Positions 8,066 to 16,771 of a DNA stretch of 59,354 nt are shown piece by piece. A program made the translations under genes and the position numbers. Below the pieces are notes generated by a model. That model made no database searches. It saw nothing but the letters and a program-made list of their open reading frames with translations, and was not told the DNA's origin. This DNA comes from Actinomadura macra NBRC 14102 (GTDB lineage Bacteria; Actinomycetota; Actinomycetes; Streptosporangiales; Streptosporangiaceae), in NCBI RefSeq assembly GCF_001552215.1, contig NZ_BCQT01000021.1:1-59354 (forward strand), read 5' to 3'. Within the stretch, counting starts at the first letter, position 1. Every line of letters begins with the position of its first letter.

Positions 8066-8981
8066 ACCGTTCGCGGCGGGAGGTCCGTGGATGGTCGGCG
8101 AGCAGGGTCGCGAGCGCGAAGAGCAGGACGGCGGCGGGGGCACTCCACGGGGTGGTGGCCCAGGTGCGGCCGAACAGCGCGCCGAGCCCGGTCTCGTGCG
8201 CGCCGCCGGTGCCGGGGAGGGTGACGAGCGTCCAGGTCAGCGCGCCGCCGAGCATGCCGAGAACCGAGGAGCGCCACACCGTGAGCGTCACCGCGACGGC
8301 GGAGGACAGCAGCGACGGGCCGAGCCATGCGGAGATCAGTTCGCTCGTCCGCAGCGCGTCGCCGGCGAACCCGGCGGTGGCCGAGGCGACGAGCGCGGCG
8401 GCGGCGTCGCAGCCGAGGACGAGCGTCAGCCGGGCGAGGAAGACGGCGCGCGGGCCGATCGGCAGCGTCCGCAGCAACTCGCCGCGCGGATCGCGGCGCG
8501 CCCCGCGGACACAGAGCGCCCCGGCCAGCACGATCAGGGTGACCGCGGCACCGAAGAGGCGGGTGGCCGCCGCGCCGGGCGTGGTCAGCGCCAGCAGGAC
8601 GGCCCCGGTCAGGCCGATGACCGACAACGCGGGCAGGGCGCGTGGCAACAGCCTGACCTGCGCCGAGGTGAGCTCGGCGGCGGTGCGGACCGCCTCGGCC
8701 AGCGAGGGCCGGGCGGATGTGGCGCGCTGGACGGGGCGCGCGCGCCGGGCCGGTGACCCGTGCTGGGCCGGCCGGGCACGCTGGGGGGCGTGCGCCGGCG
8801 CGTGCCGCCGGCGGGATCGGGTGGACCACGGCGGCCGGGCGGTGCGGCGGGACGGGGCGTGGCGAGCGGGCAGCCGGCCGCCGAGGAGGGCCGTGTAGGA
8901 CGGGACGTCGGGGTCACCGGTCAGGCGGCGGTCGGCGGCACGGGCCGCGCGCGCGATCTCTTCCTTGGACAAATGCGTCAC
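8064..8981 (-). CDS. Membrane protein, probable anti-sigma factor (MibW-like position)
   Basis: The 305-residue protein starts with a cytoplasmic stretch (LSKEEIARAARAADRRLTGDPDVP), continues with a long Arg/Pro/Ala-rich linker and ends in about six hydrophobic helices. The GTG start overlaps the stop of the ECF sigma gene (GTGA). In the microbisporicin cluster the gene coupled to the sigma factor encodes a multi-helix membrane anti-sigma factor, so the same role is inferred. No zinc-finger (HxxxCxxC) anti-sigma motif is present. The helical part could also be read as an ABC-2-type permease fold. Confidence 0.65.
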   Translation of the reverse strand: MTHLSKEEIARAARAADRRLTGDPDVPSYTALLGGRLPARHAPSRRTARPPWSTRSRRRHAPAHAPQRARPAQHGSPARRARPVQRATSARPSLAEAVRTAAELTSAQVRLLPRALPALSVIGLTGAVLLALTTPGAAATRLFGAAVTLIVLAGALCVRGARRDPRGELLRTLPIGPRAVFLARLTLVLGCDAAAALVASATAGFAGDALRTSELISAWLGPSLLSSAVAVTLTVWRSSVLGMLGGALTWTLVTLPGTGGAHETGLGALFGRTWATTPWSAPAAVLLFALATLLADHPRTSRRER

Positions 8982-9559
8982 AGCGACTCCTGCCTTTCCA
9001 CCAACGATCGCATGAGCCTGGCCCGCACGTGCGACATCCTGCTCTTCACCGTACCGACGGGTATACCGAGCACGGCTGCCACGTCGCGGTATGGCAGCTC
9101 ATCCACCAGCGCCAGGACGACGACTTCGCGGAGGTGTTCGGGGAGCTCGGTGATGGCGTCGGCGAGCGTTTCGCGGGCGGCGGCCGACAGGACGCTGGCC
9201 TCAACGTCGGCACCCGGGTCAGGGACGTGCGAAGCCTCCTCCAGCGGGGCCAGCGCGAACTCGCGACGGCGCAGCCGGTTGTGGGCCTGGCGGCGGGCGA
9301 CGCCGAGCAGCCAGCCGCGGACGGACGACTCGCCGCGGAACCGGCACGCGGACTGCCAGACTGCCAGCCAGACTTCCTGGAGGATCTCCTCCGCCTGGGG
9401 ACGGCTGGACGTGAGGCGCAGGAGGAGGCGGAACATGGCGGTGCTGTGCCGGTCGTACAGCACCCGCAGGGCGGGCTCGCGTCCACGGCACACTTCGGCC
9501 ATGAGTTCCTCGTCGCCGATGTCACCGCCCGGCAGGTCATAGCTGTCGGTATCTGTCAT
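8978..9559 (-). CDS. ECF sigma factor (MibX-like)
   Basis: The 193-residue protein starts at ATG 9559 and shows sigma region 2 (ALRVLYDRHSTAMFRLLLRL, ILQEVWLAVWQSACRFRGES) and region 4 (LPEHLREVVVLALVDELPYRDVAAVLGIPVGTVKSRM). It lacks regions 1 and 3, as expected for an ECF factor. It is co-translated with the membrane anti-sigma-like gene and diverges from the lantibiotic precursor gene. By analogy with MibX/PspX it should drive a feed-forward loop including the LuxR gene, whose promoter carries the matching motif. Longer upstream starts are open but would lie in the promoter region. Confidence 0.9.
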   Translation of the reverse strand: MTDTDSYDLPGGDIGDEELMAEVCRGREPALRVLYDRHSTAMFRLLLRLTSSRPQAEEILQEVWLAVWQSACRFRGESSVRGWLLGVARRQAHNRLRRREFALAPLEEASHVPDPGADVEASVLSAAARETLADAITELPEHLREVVVLALVDELPYRDVAAVLGIPVGTVKSRMSHVRARLMRSLVERQESL

Positions 9560-10144
9560 GGTCCTGCTCCCCGATAGCCATCGCCGAGCCTCCCGGCAAC
9601 CGCCGTCCTCGGACGAGCCGTAACTGGCAGTCCTGGCAGCCGGAAAAGTTCGGGCATCGCTCGTTACCGCGGTGAGACTAACGGCCATCACCATCCGTGG
9701 ACACCCTTGGCCGAGTGCTCCTGTGTAGTTCGACCCCGAAACCATTTTCAAGGTCATCAAGTTGAATGACTGAATAAGGTCAAGGTCGCCAGCTCAGCGC
9801 ATGTGGACCCGGTGTGCGAGGGCTTCGCGGGCACGCCTCATCGCCTTGCGAACACGGTCGCCGACGCAATGCGACTTGGACGAAAGTCGTCACGGTACGT
9901 GGCATGGTTCTAGCGCATCGTCAGCGCCGAGTGACATTACTGCCAGCTTCACAGCCACCTCTTGAACACCGCTGGCACGCAACACAGATCATGGCAGTCA
10001 CCTTGTCCCGGTCGGTTTGAGGAGGCGGCTAATTCGTCGCCCGGGAGGCGGAGGTGCACGAGTCGTTTCGGCACCAGGTCAGGGCGGCTGGAACTCCATG
10101 AGGATTTCCAGTGAACCGTCAGCACGCCCAGGGAAGGGAAAGAA
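9560..10144. other. Divergent intergenic region between the sigma factor and lanA
   Basis: These 585 bases hold no convincing gene. They must contain the promoters of the sigma gene and of lanA. I find the 12-base motif GAACTTTTCCGG on the minus strand at 9651-9640, also present upstream of lanB, but no GAACC-N15-GCTAC match directed at lanA. This fits a lanA promoter controlled by the LuxR regulator rather than by the sigma factor. A good ribosome binding site (GGGAAGGGAAAG) ends just before lanA. Confidence 0.6.
9640..9651 (-). promoter_or_regulatory. Shared 12-base motif upstream of the sigma gene
   Basis: The minus strand reads GAACTTTTCCGG, its 5' end 92 bases upstream of the sigma start. 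The identical 12-mer occurs on the plus strand at 10388-10399 in front of lanB. GAAC is the usual core of ECF -35 boxes, so these may be sigma-dependent promoters or sites for a shared regulator; no convincing common -10 box is visible. Confidence 0.4.
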
Positions 10145-10336
10145 ATGCCGGTCAACGCGACGGAGGGCACGACGACCCCCGGTTCGGACATGGACTTCGA
10201 TGTCGACTTCGACCTCGACATCGACAGCTCCCTGGTCACGGTCACCACCGGGCCATCCGTGACGAGCCACTCGGTCTGCACTCCGGGCTGTACCAGCCCA
10301 GGCGGCGGCAGCTTCTGCAGCTGGTGCTGCTGCTAG
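10145..10336 (+). CDS. lanA: Class I lanthipeptide precursor, NAI-107/microbisporicin-like
   Basis: The 63-residue precursor has a 38-residue acidic leader with an FDLD box (residues 22-25, matching the F-N/D-L-D recognition motif of class I leaders) and a cleavage region ending TTGPS. The 25-residue core reads VTSHSVCTPGC followed by TSPGGGSFCSWCCC. It aligns with NAI-107 (VTSWSLCTPGC, TSPGGGSNCSFCC): the CTPGC lipid II-binding rings are kept, while Trp4 is His, Leu6 is Val, Asn19 is Phe, Phe22 is Trp and one Cys is added at the end. A strong ribosome binding site precedes ATG 10145. The mature product should bind lipid II and block cell-wall synthesis (family knowledge). Confidence 0.95.
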   Translation: MPVNATEGTTTPGSDMDFDVDFDLDIDSSLVTVTTGPSVTSHSVCTPGCTSPGGGSFCSWCCC

Positions 10337-10345
10337 TCCGATGAG

Positions 10346-10382
10346 GGCCGGCTCCGACCTTCGGGCGGGGTCGGAGCCGGCC
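10346..10382 (+). terminator. Hairpin between lanA and lanB (attenuator)
   Basis: A perfect 14-base inverted repeat (10346-10359 with 10369-10382, loop of 9) starts 9 bases after the lanA stop, with only a short T-run downstream. Such partial terminators between precursor and enzyme genes raise the precursor-to-enzyme transcript ratio in many lantibiotic operons. Confidence 0.8.
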
Positions 10383-10387
10383 GCTCA

Positions 10388-10399
10388 GAACTTTTCCGG
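10388..10399 (+). promoter_or_regulatory. Shared 12-base motif upstream of lanB
   Basis: GAACTTTTCCGG begins 48 bases before the lanB GTG and just after the lanA hairpin. It is identical to the copy upstream of the sigma gene. With a 17-base gap it is followed by CGTC, a common ECF -10 core, so it may be a second promoter for the biosynthetic operon. Confidence 0.4.
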
Positions 10400-10435
10400 T
10401 GGAGTGCGCGTCCAGCCGGGGAGAGGGAATTCCGG

Positions 10436-13400
10436 GTGTCCCAGTCACCAGTCGAGGTGAGGCCGCCGATCTTCGAGGCATGGCCTGCCGGGATGCTGCG
10501 TGCGCCGGTGCTGCCCGTGGGGTTCCGCCTCGACCCGCTGCCCGGCGCCCCCGGATTACCGGGCGTCCGGGACGCGCTGCGGCTGCTCCGCGCCGCGGCG
10601 TCCGACGCGTGGTTCATGGCGGCGCTGGAACTGGCCAGCCCCGACCTCGTCCGCGGCGTCCGGTCCGGGCTGGCCGGGACGGGGGAGGGCGGCGTCATGC
10701 GCACCGCGCTCGCCGTCCACCGGTACGCGCGGCGGGCCGCGACGAGGCCGACGCCGTTCGGCCTGTTCGCGGGTGTGACGGCCGTGGCGTTCGCCGGCAA
10801 CACCAAGGTCGGCTGGTCGGAGCCGGCGGGTCACCGCGTCGTGGCCCGCGCCGACACCGCCGTCCTCGCCCGGCTGGCGCGTGTCCTGGAGCTGGACGCG
10901 ACGGTGCTGCCGTGGCTGCGCGTCCAGACCCACCAGCTCGTGGAGACCCATGGCGACCGAGTGGTCATGCCGAATCCCACGAATCCGGACATCGATCCGG
11001 GCAGCGATGGCAGGGCGGTCACCTCGGTCCGGGCGACACCGGTCGTGCTCGCGGCCATCGAGCTGGCGCGGCGTCCCGTCGCGGTGCGCGAGCTCGCCGC
11101 CGCGCTGCTCGCCCGGTTCGCGCGGGCGACGGAGCAGGCCGTCCTGCGGCTGGTGCGCGGACTGGTCGCCGAACAGCTCCTCGTCACCGAGCTCCGGCCG
11201 CGGCTCGGCCCGGCCGACCAACTGGCCGAGATGCACGCCACCCTCCACCGCATCGACCGCGAAGCCGCGACCGCCGGCGGCACGGACGCCCGGGTCGGGG
11301 ACGCGGAGGTCCGGGCCAGGGTGGACGTGCTCACCCGGGTCGTCGGCGCTCTTCCGGATGCCGCACCGCAGGAGGTCGTGCGGCTGTTGCGGGACGTCCG
11401 CGACGACGCCAACGCCTACACCAACTCCGCCGTCCACGTGGATCTCGGGCTTGGACATCGGGTGCAGTTGCCCGCAGACGTCGCCTCCGAGGGTGCGCGG
11501 GCCGCCGAGGTGCTGTGGCGGCTCGCCCCTCCCCTGCTGGGCACGCCCGCGCTGCGCGGGTACCACGCCGAGTTCGTCGAGCGGTACGGTCTCGGCCGGC
11601 TCGTGCCGATCAAAGAGCTGCTGGACGCCGATCGGGGGCTCGGCGCGCCCGCCGGGTACTCCTGGCCGCCCGGTCCGCGCGGCGGCCCCACCGAGGGCGA
11701 GGACACGCCGGGCGTGCGGCCGCACGGCATCGCGCGGCTCCTTGCCTCGCTGGTCTTCGAGGCGGTGCGTGACGGCCGCCGCGAGGTCGTGCTGGACGAC
11801 GCGCTCGTGGACGCGCTGTGCGAGGGCGAACACGACCCCGCCTCCGCGCCGCCCGGGTTCGAGCTCTACCTGCACGTCGTCGCGGCGGACGAGGCGGCCG
11901 TCGATCGCGGCGACTTCCGTCTCGTGGTGTCGCCGAACCCCGGCTCCCACCTGGACGGCTCCACGTTCGGGCGGTTCGCCGACGTGCTCGCCGAACCGGC
12001 GCGCGACATGCTCGCCGGCTGCGCCCGCGACGCCGTTCGCGGGGAGCCGCTCCCGGTCGTCGTCCGCTACGAGCCGAGGCACGCGCGCAGCGGCAACATC
12101 GCCCGCGACCCCGGCTGGACGGGGACGCGGCTGTCGGTCGGGGTCACCGCGCTCCCGGACACCGGGGAGAGCCACCCGGAAGGCGACCCGAAAGGCGGCC
12201 CGGCAGGCGGCCCGGAGGAGCTCGACCTGGACGACATCGCCGTCGGCGCGTCGCTCGGTGGGCTCTACGCGGTGCACACCCCGAGCGCCAGGGCCGTCCG
12301 GCCGCTGTTCTACAACATGCTCAACGTGCTGACGCAGGCACCGAACGCGGTGCGGCTGCTGTGCGAGATCGCCTTCGAGCACCACCAGATGTGGTCGCCA
12401 TGGGACTGGTCGGCGATGGGAGCGGCGCCCTACCAGCCGCGCGTCCGCTACGGCCGGACGGTGTTGTGGCCGGCGACCTGGTCCCTGGAGCCGCTGCGTC
12501 CGGATGCGCCGGACCCGGCGCGGTTCGCGGCGGCGCTGGCGGACTGGCGGGACCGCTGGGCCGTCCCGGCGCGGATCCTCGCCACCAGCAACGACCAGCG
12601 GATCCGCCTCGACCTGCGGGACGGCTGGGACGTGGAACTGCTCAGGAACGAGCTGAAGCGGGGCATGAGCCTGGTGGCGCAGGAGGTCCCGGGCGGTGAG
12701 GATTTCACCGACGGCTGGTTCTCCCCGGGCGACACGTCCCCTGACACACCGGGCGGCGCAGGCGCAGGCGCCTGCGCGGAGGGGGCCGAGGCCGGGTACG
12801 TCGCGGAGATCGTCCTGCCCGTCCGGCGGCGCGAGCCCGACCGGCGCTCGCGCCCGACCTGGTCGCCGCCCCGGGCGGGACGTCCGCGCGTGATGCAGCC
12901 TGGAGCGGACTGGCTGTTCGCCAAGCTGTACATGGCGCCGGAACGCAGCGACATGTTCGTCCGTGACCATCTGCCGGAATTCGTGGACAAGGCGCTCGCG
13001 CTCGGCGGCGTGGACCGCTGGTTCTTCATCCGCTACACCGACCCCGCGTTCCACATCCGGGCGCGCCTGCATGGGGACGCCGCCGCTTTGAACGGACCGG
13101 TGCTCTCCCTGCTGCACGACACCGCCTCGGCCTGGGAACACGCAGGGCTCGCCGGACGGATGGTCCTGGACGGCTACGACCCCGAATACGAACGCTACGG
13201 CGGCCCCGAGGCGATGGACGCGGCGGAGCGCTTCTTCCAAGCCGATTCGGAGGCGACGGTAGGGCTGCTGCGACTCGCCCGGGAACACGGGTTCGATCCG
13301 GTGGAGCTGGCCGCGATCGGGGTCGCCGCGATCGTCCACGCGTGGGGCGGACCGGTCGAGCCGGACCTGGGCGCCGTCGAGCCACGCTGGCGGGACGATC

Positions 13401-13780
13401 CCGTCGCGGCCTGGCTGTCGACCACCGGGTCCGCCCATGACGTCCCGCCGGGGTTCCGGCGGGACAGGCACCGCAGGGCCGCGCTCATCGACCCGGCCGG
13501 CGGGTGGCCGGGCCTGCGTGGGCTGCCAGGCGGCCCTGCGGTGCTGTACCTTCTCGACCGCCGGAACGCATCACTTCCGGCCTACCGGGACCTCACCCGG
13601 AACGTGGTCGAACCGTGGACGCCGGAGAGCCGTATCGTCGGCAGTCTCCTCCACATGCACTGCAACCGGATCATCGGTGTCGGCGGCCTTGAGCGGGAGG
13701 CCGCCGCGATGACACTGGCCCGCGCGTGCGCGCTCCACCACGCCGAGCGTCGCCGCCATACCCGGAAGGAAGATCCTTGA
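10436..13780 (+). CDS. lanB: Lanthipeptide dehydratase LanB, full length
   Basis: The 1114-residue protein has the large N-terminal glutamylation domain and a C-terminal SpaB_C-type elimination domain. The second begins near residue 820 (ADWLFAKLYMAPERSDMFVRDHL, then DRWFFIRYTDPAFHIRARL). LanB uses glutamyl-tRNA to glutamylate Ser/Thr of the core and then eliminates glutamate to give Dha/Dhb. Both halves are in one chain, as in class I lanthipeptides and unlike split thiopeptide enzymes. GTG 10436 follows a GGGGAGAGGG ribosome binding site. Its stop overlaps the TTG start of lanC. Potential targets in the core are Thr2, Ser3, Ser5, Thr8, Thr12, Ser13, Ser18 and Ser21. Confidence 0.95.
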   Translation: MSQSPVEVRPPIFEAWPAGMLRAPVLPVGFRLDPLPGAPGLPGVRDALRLLRAAASDAWFMAALELASPDLVRGVRSGLAGTGEGGVMRTALAVHRYARRAATRPTPFGLFAGVTAVAFAGNTKVGWSEPAGHRVVARADTAVLARLARVLELDATVLPWLRVQTHQLVETHGDRVVMPNPTNPDIDPGSDGRAVTSVRATPVVLAAIELARRPVAVRELAAALLARFARATEQAVLRLVRGLVAEQLLVTELRPRLGPADQLAEMHATLHRIDREAATAGGTDARVGDAEVRARVDVLTRVVGALPDAAPQEVVRLLRDVRDDANAYTNSAVHVDLGLGHRVQLPADVASEGARAAEVLWRLAPPLLGTPALRGYHAEFVERYGLGRLVPIKELLDADRGLGAPAGYSWPPGPRGGPTEGEDTPGVRPHGIARLLASLVFEAVRDGRREVVLDDALVDALCEGEHDPASAPPGFELYLHVVAADEAAVDRGDFRLVVSPNPGSHLDGSTFGRFADVLAEPARDMLAGCARDAVRGEPLPVVVRYEPRHARSGNIARDPGWTGTRLSVGVTALPDTGESHPEGDPKGGPAGGPEELDLDDIAVGASLGGLYAVHTPSARAVRPLFYNMLNVLTQAPNAVRLLCEIAFEHHQMWSPWDWSAMGAAPYQPRVRYGRTVLWPATWSLEPLRPDAPDPARFAAALADWRDRWAVPARILATSNDQRIRLDLRDGWDVELLRNELKRGMSLVAQEVPGGEDFTDGWFSPGDTSPDTPGGAGAGACAEGAEAGYVAEIVLPVRRREPDRRSRPTWSPPRAGRPRVMQPGADWLFAKLYMAPERSDMFVRDHLPEFVDKALALGGVDRWFFIRYTDPAFHIRARLHGDAAALNGPVLSLLHDTASAWEHAGLAGRMVLDGYDPEYERYGGPEAMDAAERFFQADSEATVGLLRLAREHGFDPVELAAIGVAAIVHAWGGPVEPDLGAVEPRWRDDPVAAWLSTTGSAHDVPPGFRRDRHRRAALIDPAGGWPGLRGLPGGPAVLYLLDRRNASLPAYRDLTRNVVEPWTPESRIVGSLLHMHCNRIIGVGGLEREAAAMTLARACALHHAERRRHTRKEDP

Positions 13781-15252
13781 CCCCCGCTCCCCCCGCGCCC
13801 CCCGCCTCTCCCACGCCCCCCGCCTCCCCTGTGGTTCCGCCCCCCGCCGTGACACACCCGACCGCCTCGCGCGAGGTGGCCGAGCACGTCCTGACGAAGA
13901 TGCGCGACCCGGCGCACGTGGCCGAGATCGCCGGAAACCCGCGCAACAAGATCCCCTACTACGGGCTCTCCACATGGCACCCCGTCTCGCTGGCACACGG
14001 GCATCCGGGCGTCGCGCTGGCGGCGGCGCAGGCCGCCGTCCAGGACGACCGCTGGCTCCCGATGGCACACGCGCACATCACGGCCGCGCTCGACTCGGTG
14101 CGCACCCATCCGCCGACCGGGCTCTACTGCGGCCCCGCGGCGATCCTCGCCGCGGTCACCGCCGCCCGCCGCGCCGGCGCGTCGTACCGGCGGCTGCACG
14201 CCAGGCTCGTCCCCTGGGTGGCCGACGACCTGCTCAGACGCTGCGCCGAGGAGGCCCAGCTGCGCGCCCGGGGGCCGGGCGTCGGCTGGCACGGCTACGA
14301 CGTCGTCGCCGGTATCGCCGGCCTCACCCGGCTGCTGATGATCGTCGCGGCCGAGCCGTCCGGCGACCGCGCCGTCCTCGACCATGCCCGGCGGGCGGTA
14401 CAGGCCGGGCTGGAGCAGCTGGTCGCCGTCCTGCGGCCGGTGCGGGTGGACGGCCACGAGGTCCCCGGCTGGTGGGTGCCCTCCCGGCTGCAACCGACCG
14501 CGGAGGACGAGCGGGCCTACCCGCTCGGCGACTTCAACGCCGGGTTCGCGCACGGCCCGGCGGGGCCGATGAGCGTGCTGGCCGCCGCCGCGTCGTGCGG
14601 GATGGCGCCGGCGGGCGCCGAGGAGAGTGCGTCCCACGCCGCGCAATGGCTGGCCGAACGGGCGCTGCGGGACGAGGCCGGGCCCTACTGGCCGTGCCGC
14701 GTCACCTGGCAGGAGCAACTGGACGGTGCCCCGGACGGCGAGGTGATCTCGCGGAGCGCCTGGTGCTACGGCGCGCCCGGGCTCGGCCTCGCGCTGGACG
14801 CGGCGGGCCGCGCGTTCGCCCGTCCCGAGTGGTCGCGCCTCGCGCTGGAGGGGATGCACGCCGTTTTCGCCCGCCCCCGCGACGCCTGGCATCTGGACGG
14901 CCTCACCGTCTGCCACGGCACGTCGGGCCTGCTCGCCGCCTCTCACCGGCTGGCCGGGAGCGAGGGGGGAGGAAGCCTCGGCGGGCACGCGGCGCGGCTC
15001 GCCGGCGAGATCACCGCCGCCTACGATCCGCGGCTCCCGTTCGGCTACCGGCACGCCGTCCCGGCGACGGAGACCGGGACCCTGGACGAGCGGCGGTTCA
15101 TGCTCGACGTGGCCGGCGTGCTGGACGGCGCGGCCGGCGTCGCCGCCGTCCTGCTGACTGTGGACGAGCACGGTGTGGACAAGCAGGGTACGGACGAGAG
15201 CGGCACGGCCGGGGGGCCGAGCCTGCTCGCCGAGCTGGCGTTCGGCGCATGA
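13777..15252 (+). CDS. lanC: Lanthionine cyclase LanC
   Basis: The product is about 491 residues from TTG 13777, which overlaps the lanB stop and has a GGAAGGA ribosome binding site; a GTG within the Pro-rich N-terminus is an alternative. The alpha-barrel cyclase signatures are present: a zinc ligand Cys in SAWCYGAPG (about residue 330), the CHG pair in TVCHGTSGLL (about 379-380) and FAHGPAG. LanC adds Cys thiols to Dha/Dhb to form lanthionine and methyllanthionine rings. The Ala/Pro-rich first 30 residues are an unusual extension. The end overlaps the lanD ATG by 4 bases. Confidence 0.93.
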   Translation: MTPAPPAPPASPTPPASPVVPPPAVTHPTASREVAEHVLTKMRDPAHVAEIAGNPRNKIPYYGLSTWHPVSLAHGHPGVALAAAQAAVQDDRWLPMAHAHITAALDSVRTHPPTGLYCGPAAILAAVTAARRAGASYRRLHARLVPWVADDLLRRCAEEAQLRARGPGVGWHGYDVVAGIAGLTRLLMIVAAEPSGDRAVLDHARRAVQAGLEQLVAVLRPVRVDGHEVPGWWVPSRLQPTAEDERAYPLGDFNAGFAHGPAGPMSVLAAAASCGMAPAGAEESASHAAQWLAERALRDEAGPYWPCRVTWQEQLDGAPDGEVISRSAWCYGAPGLGLALDAAGRAFARPEWSRLALEGMHAVFARPRDAWHLDGLTVCHGTSGLLAASHRLAGSEGGGSLGGHAARLAGEITAAYDPRLPFGYRHAVPATETGTLDERRFMLDVAGVLDGAAGVAAVLLTVDEHGVDKQGTDESGTAGGPSLLAELAFGA

Positions 15253-15848
15253 ACGGCAAGCGTCCGGCTCGCGTGCTCGTCGGGGCGACGGGATCGATCG
15301 CGATCCTCCAGCTGCCGGCGTTCCTCGGCGCGCTGCGCTCGGTCCGCCTGGACCTCAAGGTCGTCCTCACCCCGACGGCCGACCGGTTCCTGCCGGCCGC
15401 GACCCTCGCCCACCTGATCGAGACGGTCACGGACGGCGACCCGGGCGACGGGCACGTTCGGCTGTCCCGCTGGGCGGACCTGCTGGTCGTCCTGCCCTGC
15501 ACCGCGCACACGCTCTCCAACCTGGCCCACGGCGCCGCACCCAACCTGCTGACCAGCACCGCCCTCGCGCACCGCCGCCCGCTGCTGATCGTCCCGGCGA
15601 TGAACGCCGACATGTGGGCCTCACCCGCGGTGCGGCGCAACGTCGCGACGCTGCGCGAGGACGGCCATCACCTGGTCGAGCCGGTGGCGGCGCAGGTCTA
15701 CGAGGCGGCGAGCGGCGGCATCGTGCCCGGGATCGCGCCGCCGCCCATCGAGGAGCTCGTCGCGACGGTCAAGGCCGAGCTGCGCGGGCGCCTCGCCCCG
15801 ATGCCGCGGGAGTGCGTCGGCCCGGCACTGCGGGAGGCGGGCGCGTGA
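15249..15848 (+). CDS. lanD: Peptidyl-cysteine decarboxylase LanD (flavoprotein)
   Basis: This 199-residue protein belongs to the HFCD flavoprotein family. It has an N-terminal FMN-binding GATGSIA-type loop and the PAMNADMW motif (about residue 117) equivalent to the substrate-recognition clamp of EpiD-type enzymes. LanD oxidatively decarboxylates a C-terminal Cys to an aminoenethiol that closes an AviCys ring. Its presence predicts an AviCys terminus, as in NAI-107, which is notable because this precursor ends in three cysteines. It overlaps lanC and the next ABC gene by 4 bases each. Confidence 0.92.
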   Translation: MNGKRPARVLVGATGSIAILQLPAFLGALRSVRLDLKVVLTPTADRFLPAATLAHLIETVTDGDPGDGHVRLSRWADLLVVLPCTAHTLSNLAHGAAPNLLTSTALAHRRPLLIVPAMNADMWASPAVRRNVATLREDGHHLVEPVAAQVYEAASGGIVPGIAPPPIEELVATVKAELRGRLAPMPRECVGPALREAGA

Positions 15849-16771
15849 CCCGGCCGCCGGACGCGGTGCGGGCCGAGGGGCTCGGCTTCCGCTACGGCGA
15901 GGTGATCGCGCTGGACGGGCTGGACCTCGCGGTCGGGACCGCGGAGATCACCGCCGTGCTCGGCCCGAACGGTGCGGGCAAGACGACCTTCCTGCGGCAG
16001 GTCTGCGGCCTGGCGCCCGTCCAGGCCGGCACCCTGACCGTCCTCGGCGTGCGCATCGGCCGGGAGCCCGCCGCGCTGCGCCGCGCCCTCGGAGTCGTCT
16101 TCCAGGAGCCCACCCTGGACGCGGAGCTGACCGTGCTGGAGAACCTCGTCCTGCACGGACGGCTGTTCGGGATGTCCCGCTCGGCGGCCCGGTCGGACGC
16201 CCGGAGACTGCTCGGCGACTTCGGGTTGGACGGACGGTCGGGCGACCGGATCCGGCGGCTGTCGGGCGGGCTCGCACGGCGGGTGGAGCTGGTGCGCGCG
16301 CTGCTGCACCGGCCGCGCCTGCTCGTCCTGGACGAGCCGACGACCGGCCTCGACCCGGAGGCGCGCGCCGCCTTCTGGAACGACGTCCGCGCGCAGGTGA
16401 CCGCCGCCGGGACCACCGTGCTGTTCTCCACGCACTACATGGACGAGGCGGAGGTATCGGACCGGGTGCACGTCGTCGCGGGCGGGCGCACCGTCGCCTC
16501 CGGCAGTCCCCTCGAATTGCGGACGTCCGCGGGCGCCGGGTCCGTGCACCTCGCCGTCGCCGCGCCGGGGCCGCTGCTGACCGTCCTCGGCGCCGCCGGC
16601 ATCCTGGCGATGGAGGCGCCGGGCGGCGTGCTCGTCCCGCACCACGACCCGGCCTCCTCGGTGCACGGGCTCTGCGCGCTCGCCGCCCGGCACGGGCTGC
16701 ACATCGACCGGGTGGAGCTGCGGCTGTCGTCCCTCGAAGAGGTCTTCCTGTCGTGCGTGGCGGCGCCATGA
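15845..16771 (+). CDS. ABC transporter ATP-binding protein (LanT-like export, MibT position)
   Basis: The 308-residue ATPase starts at GTG 15845, overlapping the lanD stop. Walker A is GPNGAGKTT, the signature is LSGGLARRVEL and Walker B is LLVLDEPTTGLDP, with a His-loop in FSTHYMDEAE. It is a DRR-type drug or peptide exporter ATPase that lacks its own membrane domain and should pair with the permease encoded immediately downstream. In the microbisporicin operon the equivalent pair follows lanD and is thought to export the peptide. Confidence 0.92.
   Translation: MTRPPDAVRAEGLGFRYGEVIALDGLDLAVGTAEITAVLGPNGAGKTTFLRQVCGLAPVQAGTLTVLGVRIGREPAALRRALGVVFQEPTLDAELTVLENLVLHGRLFGMSRSAARSDARRLLGDFGLDGRSGDRIRRLSGGLARRVELVRALLHRPRLLVLDEPTTGLDPEARAAFWNDVRAQVTAAGTTVLFSTHYMDEAEVSDRVHVVAGGRTVASGSPLELRTSAGAGSVHLAVAAPGPLLTVLGAAGILAMEAPGGVLVPHHDPASSVHGLCALAARHGLHIDRVELRLSSLEEVFLSCVAAP

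Noticed and set aside
9814..10020. A 68-codon frame in the sigma/lanA intergenic region
   Set aside because: No ribosome binding site and no coding-like composition; the region more likely holds promoters.
10145..10336. Thiopeptide precursor
   Set aside because: The Cys-rich tail first suggested a thiopeptide, but the FDLD leader, CTPGC rings, single-chain LanB and presence of LanC and LanD fit a class I lanthipeptide; no azole-forming or pyridine synthase genes are present.
10556..13471. A 971-codon frame antisense to lanB
   Set aside because: Composition is typical of antisense shadow frames, with no motif; the plus strand encodes a full LanB with all domains.
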